Shown piece by piece: positions 15,141 to 21,472 of a stretch of DNA of 22,050 nt (position 1 is the first letter of the stretch; the number at the start of each line of letters is the position of its first letter). The notes beneath the pieces are model-generated. The model was given only the letters and a program-made list of their open reading frames with translations, was not told where the DNA came from and ran no database searches. Source of the DNA: JAVBQJ01 sp045532655 (GTDB taxonomy: Bacteria; Verrucomicrobiota; Lentisphaeria; Victivallales; Victivallaceae). Position numbers and translations under genes: made by a program. The stretch lies in NCBI GenBank assembly GCA_045532655.1, contig JAZSGI010000182.1:1-22050 (forward strand), written 5' to 3'.

Positions 15141-16247
15141 ATGAAAACACTTAACTTATATGTATTGCGGGGCTTCCTCTCCACTTTTATCATGGCTATT
15201 GTCATTTTGACCTTTGCCATGTTGGGGGGGCGTGTTGTACAGATCATAGATAAACTTGCCGAAGGTGTTCCTTTTTCGAGTTTTCTCTGGTTTGTTGCTT
15301 ATACCATGCCGGTGGTATTGTGTTATACTGTGCCGCTGGCGGTAATGGTGGCTGTTATGATGGTTTTCGGCAGGCTTTCTGCTGACAGCGAAATAACTGC
15401 CATGCGTGCATGCGGTATTTCCGTTGTGCAGATAATGTCGCCGATACTGCTGCTGACACTGCTGCTGTCGGGGGTTTGTCTGTGGCTGCAGCTGGAAGTC
15501 GGGCCGCCATGTCTCGGCAAGGCACGTGAGGTAATAAAAAATGCTTTTATAGAACAGCCTCTTGCGGTTTTTACCCCCGGCAAACAGATAGAATATGACT
15601 TCAACAAAATCATCTATATCGACAATAAAATAGGAGATAGCGAACTGCGTGGGGTGCAGATCTACGAAGTTGAGATCGACAAAACCGGCAATATAGATAT
15701 ACGCCGTGATATTTCTGCTGCGACAGGACGGCTTGAGGTCGATGAAGAGGCGAAGATTATGAATGTCAGCCTTTTCAACTGCACGATCACTGATCGCGGA
15801 CTGGGCGGGGGCAGCAAAACTACAGTTATGGCGGACAAGATAGAAATGCCTATTGATTATGGCAAGAAACTTAATGCAATGTCTTTGAGTGTCAGACCCA
15901 AATTTATGAAAGTCAGGGAACTGCTTGCATTTATCCGTTTGAATATCCAGATGGGCAAACCTACTGCATGGCTTGAAATAGAGTTGAATCAGCGTATCGC
16001 TTTCGGGCTTGCGCCTATTGCATTTCTGCTTTTCGGATTGCCGCTTGCCACCCAGACTAGCCGCAGGGAAACTTCAGTCGGGCTGTTTTTGAGTGTCATC
16101 CTTGCCGGAGGTTTTTTCCTTGCTGTGACTATTTGCGAAAGTTTCGGTGATTATCCCAGGCTTTATCCGCAATATCTCTTATGGCTTCCGACGCTGGTGT
16201 ATCAGATCGGAGGGGTGATCATGATATACCGCATTACCAACCGATGA
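15141..16247 (+). CDS. LptF/LptG-family lipopolysaccharide export permease (YjgP/YjgQ)
   Basis: This 368-aa membrane protein matches the LptF/LptG family. An N-terminal helix (MKTLNLYVLRGFL...) is followed by two further helices before residue 130. A large periplasmic jellyroll-like domain spans about 140-270, and three helices close the protein. LptF and LptG pull lipopolysaccharide from the inner membrane using the LptB ATPase. Whether this is LptF or LptG cannot be decided, and the second permease is not next to it. The ATG at 15141 aligns with family starts; a TTG 21 bp upstream is in frame but unlikely. It heads a three-gene run with a solute-binding protein and GtrA-like protein, 25 bp and -1 bp spacing. 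Confidence 0.85.
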   Translation: MKTLNLYVLRGFLSTFIMAIVILTFAMLGGRVVQIIDKLAEGVPFSSFLWFVAYTMPVVLCYTVPLAVMVAVMMVFGRLSADSEITAMRACGISVVQIMSPILLLTLLLSGVCLWLQLEVGPPCLGKAREVIKNAFIEQPLAVFTPGKQIEYDFNKIIYIDNKIGDSELRGVQIYEVEIDKTGNIDIRRDISAATGRLEVDEEAKIMNVSLFNCTITDRGLGGGSKTTVMADKIEMPIDYGKKLNAMSLSVRPKFMKVRELLAFIRLNIQMGKPTAWLEIELNQRIAFGLAPIAFLLFGLPLATQTSRRETSVGLFLSVILAGGFFLAVTICESFGDYPRLYPQYLLWLPTLVYQIGGVIMIYRITNR

Positions 16248-16272
16248 GCTGTTAAAAATCCCGGAGGAGAAC

Positions 16273-18123
16273 ATGGGCAAATTGTTTTTCACTGTGCTGT
16301 GTGTTTTCTGTGTGCTTATTGTTTTGGCGATTTTTGCTGTGGACCGGGTGTTCTTCCGGTTGGGAGAAATCGAGGAGCGTTTGTTTGCTCTAGAGAATCG
16401 TTTGGCGGAAGGCGGAAGTTTTGTTGCTGCGCCACAGCGTGAAAATAGAGTGTCGGGGGTATTCGCCAACCATGAATATATGGCTGCGGAACGCTCTTAT
16501 GACGGCACAATGACTCTTGCTGTTTCTGCAGATGTCCCCAATCTGAATCAGCTTACAAGTCAGGAAGCCGGGGCGTCAATGATCCACAGCTTTTGCAACA
16601 GCACCCTTGCAGAGCGTAATTATGACCGCCTTGAAGAGTTCGAGCCTGTTCTTGCTGAATCATGGAGTGTTTCTGAAGATGGTTTGATTTATACGGTCAA
16701 GCTGCGCAAAGACGTTTACTGGCATGACTTTGTTGATATAGAAACCGGGATCGTGCATAAAAATGTAGAGATGACAGCAGATGATTTTGCTTTTTTCTTT
16801 GAAGTCCTGTCGGATGAGCGGGTGAACTGTGCGCCATTGCGGGTTTATTATCAGGGAGTAAAAGATTTCAAGGTTGTCAATGATTATGAATTTCAGATAA
16901 GCTGGCGTGAACCTTATTTCAAATTGGAGGAGCTTACTTTGGGGTTGTCGCCGCTGCCACGGCATTTTTATTGTCCCGGCGGTGTATTTGACCCGGAGAA
17001 ATTCAATTATGATGCCGCCCGGAACTCTGAATTTATCGGTGTCGGCCCATACCGGCTTACAGACCGGAGCAGGGATGTTTCCATAACTCTGGAACGTAAC
17101 GAAAATTACTTCGGGAAAAAATACGGTGCATTGCCGGGTATAAAACGTATAGTTCTGGTTGTGAATAAGTTGGAAAGTACACGTTTTCAGGGACTTCTTG
17201 CCGGTGATCTTGATATGATCATGCTTACTCCTGATCAATGGATAAACCGTACCGGCAGTAAACGGTTTACTGCAACATTACGCAATGGCGATCCGGCTCT
17301 GGATGCAGCAAAGATCCCCGGTAATGACGGTAATTTTGTCAGGTGCGAGACGGGTGGCGGCTCTTACAGTTACATTGCCTGGAATCAGCGTTCTCCCCTT
17401 TTCCGTGACCGTGAAACCAGACAGGCATTAACGATGCTGGTAGACAGGGAGCGGCTGTTGAAAGATATCTATTTCGGTCTGGGGCAAATCGCTGAAGGAC
17501 CGTTTTCGCCCGGTACTCCCGGTGATGATCCGGAACTTGAACCATGGCCCTTTGATCCTGCGGCGGCTGCCGCATTGCTGAGCCGTGCCGGGTGGGAAGA
17601 CAGGGATGGTGACGGTTATCTTGATCGTGATGGAAATAAATTCTCTTTTTCGGTCATGCAGGTCGCCAATCATCCGGCGCAGGAAAAGATATTGCCTGTT
17701 ATAAAGGAAGAATTAGCCAGAGCCGGTATAGAAATGCGTATAGATATTTATGAATGGAGTGTTTTTCTGGAACGTATAAATTCCCGTAATTTTGAGGCAT
17801 GTATGCTGGCGTGGACGACACCTCTGGAACCTGATCCATATCAGGTATGGCATTCCAGTCAGGCTTTTGCAGAAGAATCAAGTAATTTCATCAGCTTCTG
17901 CAACCCCGAAGCTGATCGCCTGATCGAGGAGATACGCCAATGTACAGATGCAGCAAAACGCACTCTTTTGTGCCGTGAGTTTCAACGTCTCATACATAAA
18001 GAACAGCCCTATACATTTATGTTTGTGCCGTCACAATTATCTGCTGTTTCGGCAAAATTCAATAATATCAGGATATTTCCGCCGTATATGATGCCTGAAA
18101 CTTTGATGTGGAGTGAATTCTGA
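16273..18123 (+). CDS. Membrane-anchored family 5 solute-binding protein (peptide/nickel type)
   Basis: This 616-aa protein has a transmembrane anchor at about residues 4-25, a short charged helix (26-47), then a full family 5 extracellular solute-binding fold. Typical parts are LAESWSVSEDGLIYTVKLR near 130-150, MTADDF, and in the C-terminal lobe GW-x-D-x-D-G-D-G-Y-x-D-x-D-G. The segment near the end, from SSNFISFCNPEADRLIEE onward, is also typical. Family members deliver oligopeptides, nickel or other ligands to ABC permeases; no permease or ATPase is nearby. The anchor lacks a clear lipobox or cleavage site. The ribosome site GGAGGAGAAC is strong. Between an LptF/G permease and a GtrA-like protein it may have a periplasmic role other than uptake, but that is speculation. 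Confidence 0.84.
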   Translation: MGKLFFTVLCVFCVLIVLAIFAVDRVFFRLGEIEERLFALENRLAEGGSFVAAPQRENRVSGVFANHEYMAAERSYDGTMTLAVSADVPNLNQLTSQEAGASMIHSFCNSTLAERNYDRLEEFEPVLAESWSVSEDGLIYTVKLRKDVYWHDFVDIETGIVHKNVEMTADDFAFFFEVLSDERVNCAPLRVYYQGVKDFKVVNDYEFQISWREPYFKLEELTLGLSPLPRHFYCPGGVFDPEKFNYDAARNSEFIGVGPYRLTDRSRDVSITLERNENYFGKKYGALPGIKRIVLVVNKLESTRFQGLLAGDLDMIMLTPDQWINRTGSKRFTATLRNGDPALDAAKIPGNDGNFVRCETGGGSYSYIAWNQRSPLFRDRETRQALTMLVDRERLLKDIYFGLGQIAEGPFSPGTPGDDPELEPWPFDPAAAAALLSRAGWEDRDGDGYLDRDGNKFSFSVMQVANHPAQEKILPVIKEELARAGIEMRIDIYEWSVFLERINSRNFEACMLAWTTPLEPDPYQVWHSSQAFAEESSNFISFCNPEADRLIEEIRQCTDAAKRTLLCREFQRLIHKEQPYTFMFVPSQLSAVSAKFNNIRIFPPYMMPETLMWSEF

Positions 18124-18635
18124 TGGCACAGGAGCCGGAAATAGCTTATCGTGAAGAAGATACTGTAGTTGCCCAGTGGTCATTTGCGGGAGTGTGGTTG
18201 TATTGCAGGGGATTTTTCAAATTCGGACTTGCAAGTTTTTCTGCTGCTTTGCTTGACATAGGGGTGTTTTCGCTGCTTTTTTATGTGCTTTTCAAGGATA
18301 TGCCGGAACTTTCATTTGCCGGATGGAATATAGATATAAAACTTGTTTCAGCCCTTGTTACCGCCAGGGCGGTGTCGTCGGCATGGAACTTTGCTGTTAA
18401 CAGGTATCTTGTATTCAGCAGGGAAAGGAAAGAGCGAAATTCTTTATGGAATGAATTGGTAAAGTATTATATTCTTGTTATTGCTGTTTTATCAGCGGCT
18501 GCAGCAGTTACTTACCTGCTTGGGTTGTTTATTGCCGACAGATGGATAGCTGCAGTGAAGATTGCTGTGGATATTGTCCTTTTTATTGTGGTGTACTGGA
18601 TACAGAAAAACTGCATATTCAAAAATAAAGAGTGA
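18123..18635 (+). CDS. GtrA-like membrane protein
   Basis: This 170-aa protein has a 25-residue cytoplasmic N-terminus and four predicted helices (about 29-57, 72-95, 116-135, 143-162). Between helices two and three is the family signature reading WNFAVNRYLVFS. The C-terminus IQKNCIFK is also typical. GtrA-like proteins are small polytopic proteins thought to move polyprenyl-linked sugars across the inner membrane, usually with a family 2 glycosyltransferase. Here its ATG shares one base with the stop of the solute-binding protein (TGATG). A candidate transferase is at 12635. Family assignment is good; the transported substrate is unknown. Confidence 0.85.
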   Translation: MAQEPEIAYREEDTVVAQWSFAGVWLYCRGFFKFGLASFSAALLDIGVFSLLFYVLFKDMPELSFAGWNIDIKLVSALVTARAVSSAWNFAVNRYLVFSRERKERNSLWNELVKYYILVIAVLSAAAAVTYLLGLFIADRWIAAVKIAVDIVLFIVVYWIQKNCIFKNKE

Positions 18636-18650
18636 ATTTTGTCTGGTCAC

Positions 18651-18678
18651 GTTTGCCGGAAGGGAACCTCCGGCAAAC
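18651..18678. terminator. Bidirectional hairpin between convergent genes
   Basis: GTTTGCCGGA (18651-18660) and TCCGGCAAAC (18669-18678) form a perfect 10-bp stem with an 8-base loop. It sits 16 bp after the GtrA-like gene and 18 bp after the convergent pseudopilin, where a shared terminator is expected. Neither side has a T tract, so it is not a classic intrinsic terminator; it may serve as a transcript-end stabiliser. Confidence 0.5.
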
Positions 18679-18695
18679 ATTATAGTGCGACTTTA

Positions 18696-19355
18696 TCAAT
18701 GACCGGCAGGAGTGACGTAATCAGAGGCCCACTCGGAAACAAAGTGCCAGTTGCTGCTGACAGTGCCAGAGCCTGTTGTTTCTGGTAATTTGTGTCGTGC
18801 AGCATGTCCGTCAGCAAAAAGATAATTTGAGCCGTTATTATGCCGTTCCGGAGCGACTTTATCAAGCCAGTTGGCAGGAGCGGTCATGCCCGGATAACAT
18901 TGGTGGTGCCATGGGGTTCCGCTGGGATCTTCACCTCTTTCGCTTAAAACGATTCTTGAACTGGTGGCTGTTGCAGATATTTTTCTGCCGAAAGTAAACA
19001 TTGCATTGACCATATAACTGGCGGTGGTGTCTTTTTCGTAAAAACTGTCAGTTGGGCATTTCAGAAAATCTGTGGAATAACCATATTCGGAGATAAGCGG
19101 GGAATACCACTGAGGATCTCCGGCAACTTCAGATGGAGCGGCAAACGTTCCTGCGTGTATGACTGGGAATGTATCATCCCAGTCGTTGCTGTACAGCAGT
19201 AGTGCCAATCCTGCCTGTTTCATATTGCTTAAACATTTCGTTCCCTGTGCGGAAGCCCGCGCCCGGGAAAGAGCAGGGAGCAGCATGGAGGCAAGTATGG
19301 CGATGATGGCTATGACAACGAGGAGTTCAATAAGTGTAAAAAAGGTACGTTTCAT
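18696..19355 (-). CDS. Type II pseudopilin-like protein with H-X9-DG ending
   Basis: This 219-aa protein has a short basic leader and the prepilin helix MKRTFFTLIELLVVIAII, with the conserved Glu after the cleavage point and no glycine before it. The helix ends in ASMLLPALSRARASAQ. The globular part includes CLSNMKQAGLALLLYSNDWDD and finishes with RHNNGSNYLFADGHA, the H-X9-D-G motif of the DUF1559-like pseudopilins abundant in Lentisphaerota and Planctomycetes. Two Cys (in KCLS and KCPT) are typical. Prepilin peptidase and the platform of the left-hand operon may process and assemble it. The start has AGGA eight bases upstream, and that site lies in a long stem described separately. It follows a CPYC protein in the same direction. 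Confidence 0.9.
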   Translation of the reverse strand: MKRTFFTLIELLVVIAIIAILASMLLPALSRARASAQGTKCLSNMKQAGLALLLYSNDWDDTFPVIHAGTFAAPSEVAGDPQWYSPLISEYGYSTDFLKCPTDSFYEKDTTASYMVNAMFTFGRKISATATSSRIVLSERGEDPSGTPWHHQCYPGMTAPANWLDKVAPERHNNGSNYLFADGHAARHKLPETTGSGTVSSNWHFVSEWASDYVTPAGH

Positions 19356-19360
19356 GATAA

Positions 19361-19433
19361 TATCCTGAATTAAAATAAAAGTAAATAAGGTTGGTACAGC
19401 ATAAATAGCTGTACGATAAGAAAATTCAGGATA
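19361..19433 (-). promoter_or_regulatory. Nested stem covering the pseudopilin ribosome site
   Basis: In the minus-strand transcript TATCCTGAATT (19433-19423) is exactly complementary to AATTCAGGATA (19371-19361). Nested inside is a second perfect hairpin, GTACAGC/GCTGTAC (19394-19414). The outer 3' arm contains the AGGA ribosome site of the pseudopilin (ATG at 19355). The outer 5' arm contains the TGA of the upstream gene (19428-19426). Ribosomes finishing the upstream gene would open the stem, so this looks like translational coupling. The pairing is seen; the role is inferred. Confidence 0.55.
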
Positions 19434-19779
19434 AAACCGGTGGAGCCCGGGCCGGTTGCAGGGCAGCAGAAAATAACGCCTGGAACCGGGTATTTTCTGC
19501 CTTGGGTGTTTCCGGCAACTGCTGTTTGATATTTACTGCAAAATTTTCCAGCAAGAGTCCGGTATGGGCAGCTGCACAATAAGGACAATCGTGAGGGGAA
19601 AAAATAGTCGCTGTATTACTGTTGACACCGGTCACAGAACCGGAGTCCGAACTTGCAGTCAGGAAAATATCTGCTGTATTGCATGGCTGTATATGAGCAA
19701 GAAAATGCAGACTGCTTGCGCCGGAGACTGCCAGAAGCAGTGCCAAAGAGATCAATTTTATGAATGGTCTGTACTTCAT
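19426..19779 (-). CDS. Small exported CPYC protein, DUF2946-like
   Basis: This 117-aa protein begins with a signal peptide (residues 1-24, basic then hydrophobic, ending SGASSLHF). Its middle part is low in features until HDCPYCAAAHTG (about 63-74), a CxxC flanked by histidines that could bind metal or a disulfide. The C-terminus reads LQPARAPP, a short conserved ending seen in DUF2946-like small periplasmic proteins; I assign that family with reservation. The coding frame is supported by a strong promoter directly upstream. The ATG lies eight bases after the -10 box, and AAGGG is too close for a normal ribosome site. It precedes the pseudopilin, and its stop lies inside the predicted stem. 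Confidence 0.6.
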   Translation of the reverse strand: MKYRPFIKLISLALLLAVSGASSLHFLAHIQPCNTADIFLTASSDSGSVTGVNSNTATIFSPHDCPYCAAAHTGLLLENFAVNIKQQLPETPKAENTRFQALFSAALQPARAPPVLS

Positions 19780-19787
19780 AACCCTTG

Positions 19788-19815
19788 AATATAACCCGGA
19801 AAATCATTTTGTCAA
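19788..19815 (-). promoter_or_regulatory. Strong promoter of the CPYC gene, probably leaderless
   Basis: On the minus strand a perfect TTGACA (19815-19810) and TATATT (19793-19788) are 16 bp apart. The start codon at 19779 begins nine bases downstream of the -10 box, which places the transcription start at or within about 3 nt of the ATG. It would drive the CPYC protein and the pseudopilin. Assigned by eye. Confidence 0.55.
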
Positions 19816-19820
19816 ATATA

Positions 19821-19872
19821 ATATGCCGTAAAAATAAAATATTTTGACAATAGTTGCCCTGTTACGGCATAT
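19821..19872. repeat. 11-bp inverted repeat at the end of the esterase gene
   Basis: ATATGCCGTAA (19821-19831) and TTACGGCATAT (19862-19872) are perfect inverted copies separated by 30 AT-rich bases. The right arm includes the esterase stop codon. The left arm lies just upstream of the TTGACA box of the CPYC gene. It could be a loose terminator of the esterase transcript or an operator. Confidence 0.45.
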
Positions 19873-20614
19873 CCAATACCGGCATTTTTTGACGTCTTTG
19901 GGCAAAAAGCCATTTCCATGTTTGCGGCGAATTGTATATTTCAGTCCAGCAATCATGCCCGACATCCGGCATTTCCCGGTATATCACATTTTCGCCTCCG
20001 GCGTTCCAGATTGCATTTACCATCAATCGGGAGCAGAATACCGGTACAATATCATCAGCTGTACCGTGTGCAGTATAGATGGGAATATCAAGCAGATTTT
20101 CCGTTGCGTCCAGATCTCCTGCTCCGCAAAGTGGGATAGCAGCATCAAAAAGCTCCGGACGGCATCCTGCCGCAAGCCAAGTACCGAATCCGCCCATGGA
20201 AAAACCGGTAATATATGTTTGTGCCGCATTGAATTCCTGCGCTTTGGCTTCTGTAATTTCAAGGACCTGCATCAGGGAAGGGGTCGGTTTTACTGCCGGA
20301 AGGGCGTTTTCGCGTCTTTGCAGCTCCATCCACATATCTGTTTCCGGACATTGCGGGAATATTGCCACGACTTTCAGTTTATTCTCCAGACAGTATGCGA
20401 TAAGCTGATCTTTGCCCATGGCGATTTGTGCTGAATTGTCATTGCCACGCTGCCCCTGTCCATGCAAAAAGATAACAAGGCTTGTATCACCGTCAAGCTC
20501 ACTGTTTATCACATATTGGCGGCAGGGCAGGGGAGACGTGATGATTTCTTCTGATACAGCAGCAAAAAGCTCCATTGCCAGAAAAAAAGAAAATGTAAAG
20601 AGCGAGAATTTCAT
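19862..20614 (-). CDS. Secreted alpha/beta-hydrolase esterase
   Basis: This 250-aa protein has a signal peptide (about residues 1-19), the oxyanion segment FLHGQGQRG (49-57) and the nucleophile elbow GFSMGG (Ser139). Its acid is in HGTADDIVP (Asp187) and the catalytic His220 is in VGHDCW. This set matches the phospholipase/carboxylesterase or polyhydroxybutyrate-depolymerase-like secreted esterases of polysaccharide degraders, which often remove acetyl or feruloyl groups. The exact ester is unknown. The ATG overlaps the TGA of a degraded acetyltransferase frame upstream by 4 bp. The C-terminus MPVLDMP is short and unremarkable. Confidence 0.87.
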   Translation of the reverse strand: MKFSLFTFSFFLAMELFAAVSEEIITSPLPCRQYVINSELDGDTSLVIFLHGQGQRGNDNSAQIAMGKDQLIAYCLENKLKVVAIFPQCPETDMWMELQRRENALPAVKPTPSLMQVLEITEAKAQEFNAAQTYITGFSMGGFGTWLAAGCRPELFDAAIPLCGAGDLDATENLLDIPIYTAHGTADDIVPVFCSRLMVNAIWNAGGENVIYREMPDVGHDCWTEIYNSPQTWKWLFAQRRQKMPVLDMP

Positions 20615-20922
20615 TTATTGACCTTGTTGAGCTCTATTATGTGTGGAATGATATCTTCATAAACACCGCTTTTGTTTCTGAATCCTCCCGGGATCGTCCC
20701 AAGCTGTCTGAATCCGATCTTCCGGTACAATTCCAGTGCCGGAATGTTGGAGGCGACTACCCCATTGAATTGCAGCAGCCGGAAACCCGCGGCACTCCCG
20801 GCAGAGATTATACGGGTTGCCGCATATTGACCGCTCTGCAAATGCGTTGCCGCAAATACCGCAAAAATGCGGAACGCAACTTCAGGAGCGGCAAAAGGTA
20901 AGATAATATAACCCCAAAACAT
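20611..20922 (-). pseudogene. GNAT acetyltransferase remnant lacking its N-terminal half
   Basis: The last 65 residues of this frame match the second half of a GNAT domain: GFRLLQFNGVVASN, then ALELYRKIGFRQLGT, then PGGFRNKSGVYED. The acetyl-CoA pyrophosphate loop (Q/R-x-x-G-x-G/A) and the first strands are not recognisable upstream. An open frame continues as far as 21111, but that part reads antisense to a well-supported small plus-strand gene and contains no GNAT features. A partial or decayed gene is therefore the best reading, and the ATG at 20922 is only one possible start. It is joined to the esterase by a 4-bp overlap, which suggests the pair was once a normal operon. Confidence 0.6.
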
Positions 20923-20933
20923 CGCCCTGTCAA
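20905..20933 (-). promoter_or_regulatory. Consensus-like promoter toward the esterase
   Basis: On the minus strand TTGACA (20933-20928) and TATATT (20910-20905) are exactly 17 bp apart. The expected transcript starts near 20898, inside the GNAT remnant and about 285 bp before the esterase. This gives the esterase its own promoter and places the intact transcript after the missing GNAT N-terminus. Assigned by eye. Confidence 0.5.
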
Positions 20934-20946
20934 GGAGGCAGGGCGA
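20922..20946 (+). promoter_or_regulatory. Hairpin with AGGAGG in its loop, leader of the 54-aa gene
   Basis: TCGCCCTG (20922-20929) pairs perfectly with CAGGGCGA (20939-20946) around the 9-base loop TCAAGGAGG, which exposes an AGGAGG sequence. The hairpin is flanked by two copies of ACCCCAAAA (20911-20919 and 20952-20960). The nearby gene start is at 20972 with its own AAAGGA site, so the looped AGGAGG is not the direct ribosome site. The opposite strand carries the -35 box of the esterase promoter in the same place. Confidence 0.45.
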
Positions 20947-20971
20947 CTTAAACCCCAAAAAAGGAAAAAAT

Positions 20972-21136
20972 ATGACAAAGCACAAATTTTCATGGGTCTG
21001 GGTGAATGCGTGGCCGAAGTACAAACTGGATGGGGAGCCGTTCTTTGCGTTGATTAATCCGGCGATCTGGGAGCGGGTGACGGAATCCCGCAGCGGAGAA
21101 ATTGAAGTCACCGAAGATGAGCTTTTTGGCGATTGA
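20972..21136 (+). CDS. 54-aa orphan protein, function unknown
   Basis: The gene encodes 54 residues, starting MTKHKFSWVWVNAWPKYK and ending in an acidic tail EVTEDELFGD. Four tryptophans lie in the first 33 residues (8, 10, 14, 33). AAAGGA six bases before the ATG is a good ribosome site. Codon use is richer in GCG, CCG and GTG than the neighbouring genes, which hints at a different origin. No signal peptide or membrane helix is present, and I recognise no family. It is followed by a second small gene on the same strand with its own promoter. The two could be a functional pair, but nothing in the sequences names a toxin or antitoxin. Confidence 0.65.
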   Translation: MTKHKFSWVWVNAWPKYKLDGEPFFALINPAIWERVTESRSGEIEVTEDELFGD

Positions 21137-21161
21137 CTTTTCCGGAAACTTATGTTATATT
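21133..21161 (+). promoter_or_regulatory. Promoter of the 81-aa gene
   Basis: TTGACT (21133-21138) and TATATT (21156-21161) are 17 bp apart. The -35 box overlaps the stop codon of the 54-aa gene. The start near 21168 leaves a short leader with AGGAG (21176-21180) before the ATG at 21187. Assigned by eye. Confidence 0.55.
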
Positions 21162-21186
21162 ATGTGTTAACTAACCAGGAGCAAAA

Positions 21187-21432
21187 ATGAAGGAATACGT
21201 TAATTTTGGCGAATTGGATTATTGCCATTGGGATAAGCCGTTCCAGTCGATCTGGGTCGAGTTCATCCGGAAGAATGCAGCGGAAATATTGGATTTTGGC
21301 GAATTTGAAGCCATGCGGCAGTGGATCTTATCCGGTCCGGATTGTTTCCCGGTGCCGGTAACGCCACAGGAATCCCACCGGATCACCCGCGAATTTTATA
21401 AGGCGTTGCGGAAAGAGCAGAAAGGGAAATAA
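21187..21432 (+). CDS. 81-aa orphan protein, function unknown
   Basis: This 81-residue protein starts MKEYVNFGELDYCHWDKPFQ and ends KALRKEQKGK. It looks soluble and mostly helical, with an aromatic-rich first third (Trp15, Trp23), an acidic middle and a basic C-terminal helix. AGGAGCAAAA before the ATG is a strong ribosome site. A clear promoter lies upstream and a strong terminator 15 bp after the stop, so it is an expressed transcription unit. I recognise no family. Repeated NFGELD and DFGEFE (residues 6-11 and 36-41) suggest a weak internal duplication. It may pair with the 54-aa gene, or be part of a transferred cassette. Confidence 0.72.
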   Translation: MKEYVNFGELDYCHWDKPFQSIWVEFIRKNAAEILDFGEFEAMRQWILSGPDCFPVPVTPQESHRITREFYKALRKEQKGK

Positions 21433-21447
21433 TATGTTGTTTTCTCC

Positions 21448-21471
21448 CCCTCAAATCGAGGGTTTTTTTTT
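21448..21471 (+). terminator. Intrinsic terminator of the 81-aa gene
   Basis: CCCTC (21448-21452) pairs with GAGGG (21458-21462) around AAATC, and nine T residues follow at once. It starts 15 bp after the stop codon. This is the clearest rho-independent terminator in the window. Confidence 0.82.
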
Positions 21472-21472
21472 C

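Noticed and set aside
17600..17645. Calcium-binding EF-hand or dockerin reading of the Asp/Gly-rich segment in the solute-binding protein.
   Set aside because: The D-x-D-G-D-G loop is a common part of family 5 binding proteins at this position and no second loop is present.
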